Notes under the pieces: generated by a model | The model's input: the letters and a program-made list of their open reading frames with translations, nothing else | What the model was told of the DNA's origin: nothing | The model's database searches: none | Position numbers and translations under genes: made by a program | Part shown: one piece after another, positions 37,004 to 47,500 of the stretch | Layout of the letters: the number at the start of each line of letters is the position of its first letter | How positions within the stretch are numbered: the first letter of the stretch is position 1 | DNA from: Mrakia gelida | Taxonomy: Eukaryota; Basidiomycota; Tremellomycetes; Cystofilobasidiales; Mrakiaceae | DNA: 64,000 nt | Assembly (NCBI GenBank): GCA_024345305.1 | Contig: BRON01000016.1 | Span: 1,054,001 to 1,118,000 of the forward strand | Direction: 5' to 3'

Positions 37004-38499
37004 ATGCTCCTCAAATCCACTATCATCCACTCGCCAACCCCAACCATCTTGAAACCTTCTTCTTCCTCCTCTTTTCGCTCTCTCGGACTTGCCTCTTCTT
37101 CCTCTCCTCCCTCCCTCCAAGGCGGCTCCTCCTCTCCTTCGATCTACTGTCGTTCGCTCGTCCAACGACTCGACAACGAAGCTTTCCTCACGAGCTACTT
37201 CTGGCCACCAGGAAGGAAGAGAGACGCTTTCTTAGCTATAAGAGCTTTTAATGTCAGTATCCGTCTTCTCTCTATAGTAGATGAGCTCGAGAGGGAGAAG
37301 GGGAGGAGGGGGGAGGAGATGGGAGCTCAACGTGGGGAAGGTCGAGCGAGCTCGCTTCTACTTTCTGCTCTCTGGACGCTGACTCTCATCCCTTCTTGGC
37401 ATCGTATACATACAGATCGAGCTCGCAACCATCCAAGAAACCGTCTCGAATCCAGCTATTGGGAGGATGCGACTTCAGTTCTGGAGGGACGCCGTTAGAG
37501 ACATCTCCAACGTGAGTGGCCTGGCCTCTCTCGTTTCTCGTTCCTCTCCCTTCAACTTTACCCTTGTATACATCTCCATATCTCTTCATCATCTCCCGAG
37601 ACCCATCCCTGATCTTCTTTCCACCTCGATCTCCAACGCAGGGTCTCCCCCCACCCAAACACCCCATCACCCTCCTCCTCGCGCAAACATCAACTCCCTC
37701 AACCATCGACTTGACAGCCTACTACCTCAACCAGATCATAGATGCTCGGGTACGCACCTCTCCCTTCCCTCCTTCTCCCTCCTTTCCGCCCCGAACCCAC
37801 CTAAACCCCTCTCGACATGGCCTACAGGAAACGAACCTCCTCGACCCCCCCTCCCCAACCCTCACCGCACTCCTCCAATCCCTCTCCACCACCTCAACCC
37901 CTCTACACCTCCTCTCCCTCTCCCTCCTCACTCCCACACCCACTCCTCAAGTAACCTCCTCTCTCCAACACCTCTCCCTCTCCATTGGCCTCACCAACCT
38001 CCTCAGAAGTCTGCCGTTCCATCTGGGGAAGAGACGCGCGGTGGGATTGCCGTTGGATCTGTGTGCGAGGGAGGGGGTGGTGTTGGAGAAGGTGTTTAGA
38101 GCTGCTGCTGGAGGTGGAGACGGTGGGGAAACCTTGGGGGAAATGAAGGGTCTGAGGGAGGTGGTTTGGGAGGTGGCCGTTCGAGCGAACGATGAGCTTG
38201 CTACTGCTCGGAGGGAGCTGGAACTCGACGGCTCGAGTCCTGCGTTCCCGATGGATAAGTCGGTGCTGCCTGTGTTTCTTTCGGCGGTGAGTTTGCTGGT
38301 ACGAGAGATGTGGAGGGGGGAAAGGAGGGAGAGCGAGAGAGGGCTGACTTCCGTTCGTTCGACGCGTCAGATCCCAGCTCGGTCGTACCTCCAGAGACTG
38401 GAGGAGTTGGATGGGGATGCGTTTGATCCGAGGTTGCAGAGGAGACATTGGAGGGTTCCGTTGGATATTTGGTTGGCGTGGAGGAGGGGGAGGTTTTGA
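37004..38499 (+). CDS. NDUFAF6-like complex I assembly factor (squalene/phytoene synthase fold)
   Basis: Member of the squalene/phytoene synthase superfamily that has lost catalysis and serves respiratory complex I assembly. The N-terminus (MLLKSTIIHSPTPTILKPSS) is Ser- and Lys-rich with no acidic residue, consistent with a mitochondrial presequence. Conserved parts follow in family order: NEAFLTSYFWPPGRKRDAFL, AIRAFNIELATIQETVSNPA, IGRMRLQFWRDAVRDI, TAYYLNQIIDARETNL, SIGLTNLLRSLPFHLGKRRA and VGLPLDLCAREGVV, then a C-terminal RSYLQRLEELDGDAFDPRLQ ending WRRGRF. The Asp-rich catalytic motifs of true prenyl synthases are not seen, and the order matches human NDUFAF6. Introns lie at about 37252-37414, 37511-37639, 37749-37828 and 38286-38370. 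Its presence implies an organism with respiratory complex I. Confidence 0.88.
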
Positions 38500-39190
38500 G
38501 CGACGGACATTGATGAGATGAGATGGGGAGCGAGACACGTTTGAGAGGTGGGAAAGTGACTGAGATGAGGGGCTGGAGACGAAGAGAAAGCAGAGATAGG
38601 AAAATATAAAGAGATAGAGCTGAGAAGGTTCGGGATGAGGGCCAAGGAGAGCGAGCCTGAACGAGCAACGAAGAATTCGACCCGTCCGTCTTCGCTTTTC
38701 CAACACTTCTCTCTTCTCGCTCCTCGAGTCCTCCCTCGTCCTCGGAACTAGTTCACTCCCTTTTCTCGACTCCCGTACTAATTCCCGCTCGATCGATGTC
38801 TCTCCGTCTCCCTCACCCTCTTCCTTTAGTCTACCTTCAAGATCGTCTCGATTCGCTCTCGCGCTTCCTTCCGTTCCCAACGTCCAACCCTTCTGACAAG
38901 CACACCACCCACTCGCGTATCTCTCAGCTCCTCTGGGCCACCTCACCCGCTCTCTTGCCCTCTCCCAGCACACGCGCACACACACAGAAAGTAGAAAAAG
39001 CTCATCGTTCGTTGTCGTCGTCCAACCCAAATCGACTCCCGTCCCCCAGTCCCTCCTTCCTCATCCCACCCCCACCTCCTTCCACCCTTCCCTTACTCCC
39101 CTCCATCACATCCCTTCACCCTTCCTCGCTCGTTCCCCACTCCACTCGTTCCTCGTCCCTCGCTTCGCTCGTTCCTCGCTCCGCTCGGCT
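38500..39190. other. Intergenic region between convergent genes
   Basis: 3' ends of the NDUFAF6 (+) and mL49 (-) genes. A long plus-strand open frame begins at 38796, but it runs through Pro/Ser-rich low-complexity sequence antisense to mL49 and has no protein features. A repetitive GTTCCTCGTCCCTCGCTTCG stretch lies at about 39148-39188. Confidence 0.5.
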
Positions 39191-40538
39191 CTACATCCCC
39201 CGACTCAACAAAAACTCGACAATCTCCTTCTTCCAGATCCCCTTGATCTCGATGTTCCCACTGGCGGCGACGACCCTTCCCTCTGTGCGTTTTTCGTTGG
39301 GTCGGAGGCTGATCAGGTGGCGGAGGAGTTGGTCGAGGAGGAGCTGTGGTTGGGCGGGTGGTCGGTGGGTGAAGGGAAGAAGGAGGGTGGGTGAGGAGGG
39401 AAAGAACGAGGAAAGAAGCAAGGTGGGCAGGGAAGAAGATCAGTGCGTGTTCAAGAGCAGTGAGAAGAAAGGGTGGAACGGAGGCTTACGTGAGGATCAC
39501 CCTGGAGATGAGAGCAGTCGAACGGAGGAGATGAGAGAGAGGGTAGGGAGAAGAGAACGACGTGGTCAGCCACAGACGAACGACGAGAACTGACGAGAGC
39601 AACGCCAGAGAGATACGTAACTCACCTCGATGTGTCGAACGAGAGTTGACCTGTTAGTTTTGTTAGCGTTCCTGTACTGGAAGGGTAGAAGAAGAAGATG
39701 AAGGGAGAGGAGGAAAGGTCAGCTTCGAGGGTTTCGAAGGGAAGGAGGGATCTGCGAGCTGAGCTGAGCTGATGGGAGGAAGCGTCGAGTGGAGTGCGTG
39801 GGTGAGGGGACAGAGACGAGAGTGCTCAAGATGGGATGGGCTGTAGATGGAGACCGAAGGACGGGGAAATCGAGAGGAGGAAGGGAGGGAAGGGAAGGAG
39901 AAAAGAAAGCGAGCTCGACGTCGACGTTTCCTTCCTCCTTCCCCTTCCCGACACGTCCTTCGCCCTCTGAAGGTATAGAAGCTGGTCGAGAGCGCCCAGT
40001 ATACCACGTCGTTCGTCCCTACTTCCTTTTCGAGCGTTTCAAGCTCAAGACACACGTCCAAAAAGAGGGCAAGAAAACGACGCTCGACTCGACTCACCTC
40101 CGTGTAAACTGGCAGATAATCTCCCGCCTTCGTCCTCTCTACGAACCAAAGACTAGGCTTCGCATCCGGATCGATGAGATACATTGGATGTTCCGGGTTT
40201 ACGAACATGGTGCTCTCCTCGAAGGTGACGGGAGCGTCGATGTCGAAGTCGGATTCCGGTCCATGCCAGGGAGCTCGCTGATCCTTCTTGTAGTGTTTCG
40301 GTCGAGCGTTCAAGGCGGAAGGGTAGGTGGGGATCTTCCTGGGTTTGTAAGGGATCGAGGGGTGCGGTCGGGAGTAAGGAGGGTGGATTTCCGCTAAGGG
40401 GGAAGGGTGGGAGGGAGTCGAGGAGAAGGATCGGAGAAGGAGGAGCGAGGAGGAGGAGGAAGCAGAGGAGGAGCAGGCTGAGGAGGAGGAGGCGAGGGAG
40501 GAGAGAGAGCGAAGGGTGGTGCGAGGGAGGGAGACCAT
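39191..40538 (-). CDS. IMG2: Mitochondrial large-subunit ribosomal protein mL49 (Img2 family)
   Basis: Component of the mitochondrial 54S ribosomal subunit. Exon 1 (40538-40098) begins MVSLPRTTLRSLSSLASSSS, a Ser/Arg-rich presequence, followed by a Pro-rich stretch and WFVERTKAGDYLPVYTE. That last segment matches the YxVxRTxxxxLPVY core of mL49. Exon 2 gives YRNANKTNRSTLVRHIE. Exon 3 (39501-39490) has 12 bases and encodes GDPH. The last exon gives LLLDQLLRHLISLRP and the closing GNIEIKGIWKKEIVEFLLSR, the family's C-terminal motif. All phases fit, giving 218 residues. It is transcribed away from NAA30 across a gap of only 186 bases. Confidence 0.87.
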
Positions 40539-40724
40539 CCTGAAGACGAGAGAGAGGAAGAAGTAGAGAGGTCGAAGGAGGGAAGGTGATGGGGTGAGGT
40601 CAACTGAAGAAGAACGACGACGGAGAGCCTGCTGAAAAGTCAAAGAGAGAGCTCGGGAAGGGTACTCGACCTCCTTCCCAACCGCATCTCTCACCTCTTT
40701 TCTCGATCTCCAGACCTTCTCAGG
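40539..40724. promoter_or_regulatory. Compact divergent promoter, mL49 / NAA30
   Basis: Only 186 bases separate the two start codons, so both genes must share upstream elements. It contains a short purine-rich run on the mL49 side and pyrimidine-rich sequence before the NAA30 ATG. No specific factor site is identified. Confidence 0.5.
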
Positions 40725-42218
40725 ATGGACGCCTCGACTTCCTCTCCTCCTACGGTGCTCTCTGTGCCTGTTGAAATCCTGTATCGGCCTTACACGAACG
40801 AGGACGACGACCTCCCTCACATCCAACGACTCGTCGAATCCGAGCTCTCAGAGCCTTATACAGTCAGTTCAACATGCTCCTATAGACTCCAGGAAGATGT
40901 CGAGCTGACGTATCAACCTCTTCGCTCCCAGATCTACACTTACAGGTACGCTCCTGCCGCTCTCAGGAACGCACGAAGTCGAAGTCGAACGAGCTGACCT
41001 CCTCCCTGCCTTCCCTCCCTTCCCCCCTCCTTCGAAGATACTTCCTCCATCAATGGTTCGCTCTTCCCTCGCTGCCCTCACCTTCCCACAACCGTTTTCT
41101 AACCCTCTCTCCCCGCTTCTTCAATTCTCAGGCCTCATCTAGCCTTCCTCGTTCGTCCCCAAACCAACCCCTCGCTTTCTCCTTCAGTCTCGAGCTCACC
41201 ATCTCCCCCTTCGTTTAGGCCTACCCCTCCAACGGCTCCCCCAAAGAACCAATCGCCCTCATCGTATGCAAGCAGGACTTACATCGCTACAAGACCAATC
41301 GGGGGTACATCGCTATGCTCAGTGTGTCGAAGGAGTGGAGGAAGAGGAGGATCGGTGAGTCCACCGAGCGACGAGCTCGACGTGTTGCGTTCGTTCGTTC
41401 GTGGTGCCTGACCTTTGCTTGTTGATTGTGATTGTGCGCAGCGAGTAAACTAGTAGACTTAGCACTGGAGGCTATGAAGGAGGATGGGGCTGAACAGGTG
41501 CGTCCATCTGCTTCTCGCCTTTCGTTCGAACGACGCTTGCTCGAACGAAACGCTGATCCTTCCTCCTCGTTTTTGGGTCTCCTTTCTCGCCGCGCTCAGG
41601 TCGTTCTAGAGACAGAATCCGACAACGACGCTGCCTTGTCTTTGTACGAGAGTCTAGGGTTTATCAGGGAGAAGAGGCTGTATCGGTTCTACTTGAACGT
41701 GAGTCGTTCTCATTCCTGTTTCGTCGCGTCGCTCGCTTCTTCTTCTCTTTGACTCTCAAGCCCTCCTCCCAACCCACCCACTCCCGAGCCTCCGGCTGTT
41801 CGCTTGGTTACTGACTCCTCACTCTTCCACCACTCCCCCCCGTCTCTCTCCCTCTCGCGTGCTTCTCTTCATCAAACAACAACAGGGCAAAGACGCGTTC
41901 GTTCCTCCATCCCTCTTCTTCTCGCTCCGTCCCTCACTCTCCCTCCCTCTTCCATCCTCCCTCTCCCTCCCCAATCCTAACCTTTACTCACTTTCCTATC
42001 TTTTGGCGCGCAACAGATATCGTCTCCTCCTCCCTCTTCCCGCACCCAAACCGGCAACTCTCCCTCCTCCAACACAAGCCCAACCGTCAACTCCTCTCCT
42101 CGTCTCGAACTCGACACAAGATCAAAGCCCAAGCGCGTTCCAGACTCCTTCGCCGCCGACGCTGCCACCGAGGCCGGATGCCGTGGAAGGGGTGGGGCTA
42201 GAGGGGTTGAGATTGTGA
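40725..42218 (+). CDS. NAA30: N-alpha-acetyltransferase catalytic subunit of NatC (Naa30/Mak3)
   Basis: GNAT enzyme that acetylates the N-terminus of proteins beginning with Met followed by a hydrophobic residue. Spliced exons read [96 protein letters not shown] and [20 protein letters not shown]. These match Naa30 segment by segment. In the acetyl-CoA loop the usual R-x-x-G-x-A/G appears as RKRRIAS, so the conserved glycine looks replaced by arginine. After the GNAT domain there is a ~65-residue Pro/Ser/Thr-rich tail (42017-42218) that short Naa30 proteins lack. At least six introns interrupt the gene. The last donor splits an Ala codon. Confidence 0.88.
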
Positions 42219-42688
42219 GGTGAGGAGGGACGAGGGAGGAGAGGTTGGGAGGGGAGGGGAGGGATATGATGTGAGTTTTCGCTTGAGCTTTGGTGGAGGG
42301 ATGGGAGAGAGAGACTGAGAGTGCGTGAGCGAGAGAGAGGGGAAAGGAGAAAGTGTGCGTGGCTGAGCTGAGAGATCCGTTCAGTGCGGGAGAAAGGAGA
42401 TGGGAGTTGCGTTGTCGAGTCGAGACGCGTTTCTCCCATGCCTTCGCCCTCCGCTCGCTCGCCCTCCGCCCGTATCGAACCGAGTCCCACACGCTGCTGA
42501 GAGGTCGCGACTGACAGCCACCCCCTCGCTAGACTAGACCGACGTTGACGACGGCTCGAAACGATTCCAAACCGAACCGACCCAACGGTTGTTTTCAGCC
42601 ACGTCCAGTCGACGCGTTCGATCTTTTCTTCGCCCTCGCCTCTTCCCTCTTCCTTCTCACCTCAAACCCCCACCCTCTCATCCCAGCA
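42219..42688. other. Intergenic region
   Basis: 3' UTR of NAA30 and promoter of the first small-family gene. Purine-rich DNA turns to pyrimidine-rich near the ATG. No gene is seen. Confidence 0.5.
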
Positions 42689-43265
42689 ATGGCCATCCAA
42701 TACATCATCCCCATCTACAAACCTCCTCCTCCCTCTATTACCACCGATCCCACCGGCCTCGTCGCCGGGCGCTCGAGAAAGGATCGCTACCCTGAAGGAC
42801 AAGCCTTCTTCGACGAGTGGGAGAGACTGTCCAACCTCGTTTCGGATAATCTTTCACAGGAGGATGAATATGCTCGTGAGTTTACTTCCTCTTCATGCTC
42901 CTTTCAATGTCTTTTCGGTGGTGTGGATAGACTATGGAGAAGGCGAGGAGATGCATCCTAACCAAACTCGTCTTTCGATCCGCTCTCTTCGTCTTCGCCC
43001 AGTCAAAAAAGCACTCACCCAATACAAGATGATCGACGACCGAATCAAGTGGGAAGAGAAGGAGGAGTACGCTGCTGAACGGATCGACTACTACAGCTCC
43101 GAGAAGTACACCTCGTTTCGAGCGTTGATGGTGAAGTATCTCGAGCAAGGGACGTGGGCTCCGAAGCTGTTGAAGGAGATAGAGGTTTATATTGAGACGG
43201 AGGATAAGGAGAAGGAGAAGTGGTTGAAGTCGGAGAAGTGGATGAGGTGGTCGTCGGAGGTGTAA
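42689..43265 (+). CDS. Small unnamed-family protein, copy A (149 aa)
   Basis: I do not recognise this family by name. Two exons, 42689-42875 and 43003-43265, join in phase 1 and encode 149 residues. The N-terminus MAIQYIIPIYKPPPPS is Pro-rich. It is followed by YPEGQAFFDEWERLSNL and, after the intron, LKKALTQYKMIDDRIKWEEK, then AERIDYYSSEKYTSFRALMV. The C-terminus is highly charged (EIEVYIETEDKEKEKWLKSE). The second exon should be largely alpha-helical, possibly coiled-coil. No signal peptide or membrane segment is visible. The same gene plan occurs immediately downstream (43591) and again at 54418-54941. This copy differs most at its C-terminus, lacking the LRKEDE motif shared by the other two. 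Confidence 0.75.
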
Positions 43266-43590
43266 GGCGGGGAGGGAAGGAGGGACAAGAGGGTTGTTTT
43301 GTTCGTTGCTGTTGTTATTTTGCAGAAGACGCCTTTTCGATGAGTCTTGAGAAGAAAGGAGGAGGAAAGGCAAGGAACAGAGAAAGGCTGGATCATTTCG
43401 ATTATCCAGCAGTCTGAACTCAAGCTACTCAGGATGTATCTACAGCAGCGATGCCATTTCTGAGTCAGTTTGAACTCGAACACGACAGGTCGAAAGCAAA
43501 AGTCGCTTTCGTCTCGTCTTGCCTTTCCGACTCTCAAGCACCCACCTCGCCCTTTCACCTCCTCCACTACTTCCTTCACTGCTCTTCTCT
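43266..43590. other. Spacer between tandem small-family genes
   Basis: 3' UTR of copy A and promoter of copy B. No recognisable element apart from a pyrimidine-rich stretch before the ATG at 43591. Confidence 0.5.
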
Positions 43591-44150
43591 ATGCTGGCCT
43601 ACCAATCTCCTTCGCGCCCTTCCAACCAGTCGCCGTCCGAGGTACCTGCCCCTTTGAACGAGGAAAGATTTCCAGGAGGGAAAGCGTTCTTTCTCGAGTG
43701 GCTTCGACTTTCGCAAATCAATCCTCGTCCACTGTCTCATCTGGATCGTCGAGCTCGTAAGTCATCCTGTCTTTTTCCTCTTCAATCTTCGCTCGCAAAG
43801 AACGATGAACGACGACGCGTCGACCGACCCATCGTTGATCCTCTTTCCTCCCTCCCGCTCTCTTTTGTTCTTCCTCATTTCTTCCTTCCCCAGTCAAAAA
43901 GACCCTCGCGGGGTACGAATCCACTTACGCTCAAATCAAGAAGGAGGAGTCTCAGAAAGTCCAAGCGCACGCGATCGAGTGGTACACGTCCAAGGAGTAT
44001 CGGGACGAACGGGCGATGATTGTCCGACACATCGCGAAGATGGGAGCTTTGGGGGACGAGGAGGTAACGGAATGGGAGAAGGATCTGAGGAAGGAGGATG
44101 AGCATATCAAGAGGTTGATGGAAGGGTTGAATTCGGACGAGGAGAAGTAG
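43591..44150 (+). CDS. Small unnamed-family protein, copy B (140 aa)
   Basis: Exons 43591-43756 and 43894-44150 join in phase 1, at the same site as in copies A and C, giving 140 residues. Conserved blocks are EERFPGGKAFFLEWLRLSQI in exon 1, then LKKTLAGYESTYAQIKKEES, AIEWYTSKEYRDERAMIVRH and a tail with MGALGDEEVTEWEKDLRKED. This copy is closest to copy C at 54418-54941, with which it shares ERFxGG, GALxxEE, EW and LRKEDE. It is predicted to be soluble and helical. The function is unknown. It lies head to tail with copy A, only 325 bases downstream, so the pair looks like an old tandem duplication. Confidence 0.75.
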
Positions 44151-44535
44151 CTTAGCGACGACGAGGGAACGAGAGAGGGAGAGAGGAAGGTTTCATGAGC
44201 GTTAAGTTCGTCGTTCATAAAGGAAAAAAGGAGACAGTACTACGTAGTTTAAGGTAGAGAAGCGGTGGAAGAGCTGAGAGCGGGCGAGAGAGAGGGATCA
44301 AGAGCTATCGACGTGGGTATCGGTGGAGAGAAAGCGACGAAACGAGGAGGGGAAGCAGCGAGCGAGAGAAAGAGAGACTGAGGGGTATGCGAAACGTAGA
44401 GTGGTAGGTAAACGAGGAGATAGAGAAAGCTAGACCGTAACAAAGAAGCGAACCAAGAATGAACCACGGGCGTACGGAGGGGAAGACGGAGGGGAGGGGA
44501 AGAGGCGAAACGAACCGAGAGAAAGACGAGCGAGC
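44151..44535. other. Intergenic region between convergent genes
   Basis: 3' ends of copy B (+) and the Munc13-like gene (-). No gene is seen. Confidence 0.5.
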
Positions 44536-47500
44536 TCAATCTCTGAGCTGGTATCCGCCCGAGGGGACTGGTGGTATCGACGGAACGGGAGGGATTCCTC
44601 CTCCTGAGCCGTAGCGGGATGTTCGAGATCCACTTGAGCGGCTGTTTGAGGGACGTTGGAGGAGTTTGGGTTGCGGAGCTTCGAGGGATTGCTGAGCGAT
44701 GACCTCCTTGAACTGGATCTGTTGCGAGATGAACTCCGAGACGGCGCTTCCGGGTCTGTAGAAGGAAGGAAGAGAAGGTCAGTAAGGAGCTCGAGAAGAG
44801 GGAAGAGAGATAGGGAAGAAAGAACGAACCGCATTCGAAGGATCCGCATGATGATGTCGGCGTTTCCAGCGTTCCCCTCCTCTCCCTTCTTCTGCTTCTC
44901 CTTCTTCTTCTGCTTGATGGTTCCTAGGTTCTTGGAGTGGAAGACCGACTTGGCTCGTCGCATCGTTCCAGCCTTTCGAAGACTGGCCTGGGAGTCGCGA
45001 ACGCATTGCTGAGAGGAAAAACAGAGAAGAGCGGGTCGAAAAGGTCAGCGACGCGACGAGGAATCAAACGTGAACGACAGACGAAGACTCACCTCCATCA
45101 GAGCGTCGCTAAGAGAAGGAAAGAGAGGAAGATGAGTCAGCGAGTAAATCTAAGCGTCGAAGAAAATCAGAAGAACTCACGTAGACCAGTCGTAGTGGAG
45201 TCGAATGGACATGAGGTCGTTGTACTTCTGGTTGTGAAGCGTCTCGATCGAGAGTCCCTTCTCGTCTCCTTGAGCGTGGAAGTAGTCTCGGAGGAACTGC
45301 GAGGGCGAAGAGAGGAAGAGTCAGTCAAAGCCGCCGAGAAGGAGAGACTTGAGAGTGCAGGAAGAAAACGAGATCGACTCACCTCTCTCCACTTCATCAC
45401 GATGTCGACCTCCTTGTCCGAGAGCGGGTTCATGTCCGTCGGAGCAGCACTCAAGGGAGGAATCAACAACCCTTCCAGCACCGTCAAGATCTCCTTCCAG
45501 ATCTTCCCCATCACGGCGTGAAGGGCCGTCGGACTCAAGCTGTTGCTCAGCGTCGCCTGGTTGATATCAAAGTAGTCGAGGAGAGGGTTGATGGCTGCTT
45601 CGATGTCGACGTCGGTGAGAGCTTTGGGTCGGATGGCTGCTGGCTTTTCGTCCTTGGGGAGAGGGATGAGAGGTTCGTTGGAGGTTCCGATGGCTGAACG
45701 GAAGCGATCCGTGAGCTTGTTGATGGTCTCGTTGTAGTCGACGGGAGCGACGGTGGACTTGACGAGGGTTTTGATGACTCCGCGAGTGAGAGAGTATCGG
45801 ATGTACGGAGACATCTGGAGGCAGACGAGGAGAGTCAGCTCGCGCTCGTCGACGGGGCAGAGAGAAGGAGAAACGCGACTCACCTTGTCGACGAAGGTTC
45901 GAATCATGTCGCTCTCCGCCCTCTTCAACGACCTGAACGCTCGACCGAAGTAGAACCCGATCTCGTCCTTCTCTCCCTCCATGCTGATCCGAAGAAGGAG
46001 CCGTCCAGTCTTCTCCTCGAGATCGTACCAGACCTCGTGAGTGAGGAAGTCGCCGTAGCGTCGAGGGTCGAGACGAACGTAGGCTCGACCGATCTCGTCG
46101 TGCTTGCCGATGAGAGCTCGATCTCGAACGGTAGCCATGAGCCAGAGGTCTTTCTCGACGGAGATATCGAAGGTTTGATCCCCTGAGAAGAGATGAATCA
46201 GATGGGCGTCAGCTGAGAGAGGACGAAAATGGGGGGGGAAGAAGAACTGGACGAACATCGAGGGTCGAGGGTCTCGTAAATCGTTCTAGTCTTCGCAAGT
46301 CGATGTCCGTGCTGATCGCTGAGAGTGACGAAGGTATCGAGTTTACTGGATGGATTCCGATCCGACGCGACAAGACCTTCGGCGAGGACGATCTTGACGG
46401 TGAAGAGGAACCGTTGGGAGGTCTCCTTCGCAGGTACTGGAGGAGCTGAAGACTCGATGATCTCCGTGACCTCGTCGACTCCCATCTTCTTGTACATCCG
46501 ATCCAGCTCGTTCCTAGCGGTCTCGACGTTGTTGAGCTTGACGCAGGACTGTGAAGAAAAGGGAGGGGGGTCAGTCGAGGGCGGAACAGAGGAACGAGGG
46601 ACGGGAAAGGACGAACTGCAGGGATGAAGTTGAACGGCTCGATCTTCTTCTCGCCTTGGAGAGTGAGCTTCGCCTTGACGATCCAAGCGTTCTCCTTCGG
46701 CACCGACGGGTCGACGGGTTCACGAGGGAACATCTCGGACAAGAACATCTCCTCGATGGTGTTGCAGTACTGATCCATGAGCTTGCTGAGAGTCTGAAGG
46801 CGCGACGCGAGAGGGAACGAGAGGTCAGCGACGAATCGAGTACGAACAGCTCCCTTGATCGACAAAGCGCAGAAGGCGAGACGAACCTTCGACAAGGCAG
46901 TCAGGAAGCGAGCCTCCTGGTAGGGATCTGGCCATTCGAGGCTGTAAAGGAAGTCGAGAGCGCTCGAGAAGGATCCGAAGAGGTCGACGATCGAGGAAGA
47001 GTTGTAGGCCGTTCCCTCGGGCTCGAACTGTTGCGAACGAGGAAAAACAGGTCAAAACAAGAAGAGCGCACTCGGCGGCTTGAAGTATCACTGACCTTGT
47101 CCACTCGGATGGCCTAGGAGACGGAAAGAAAGCACGAGGTCAGCATCGCGTCGAGGGAGAGGGAGACGCTTCGAAGACTTACCTCAGCAACCCATTTCGT
47201 CGTCAAACCATCCGTCGTAGTAAGCCACTTCCGCACGTAGGGCTCGAAGTAAGATCCAAGGTCGAAGGAGACTCCAGAACTGTAAGAAAGAAGGCGAATG
47301 AACGATAAGACAGACATTAGTTCGACGAGCATCGACGCGAAGAGATCAAGCTGGACTCACTCGGGACAATGCCTATCGTGCATCGAGACGATATCCACTG
47401 AACGATGGTAGAGACCAAAGACCTCGTCGACGTCGACCTTGGGTTCCGACTTGGGCGTTCCGAGAGCGGCTTCGAGGAGACGAGGGTGAGCTTCCTCGAG

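Noticed and set aside
38796..39593. 265-codon plus-strand open frame (MSLRLPHPL...)
   Set aside because: It lies largely antisense to the mL49 gene, is Pro/Ser-rich low complexity and has no recognisable motif. Long frames are common here because stop codons are rare in CT-rich DNA.
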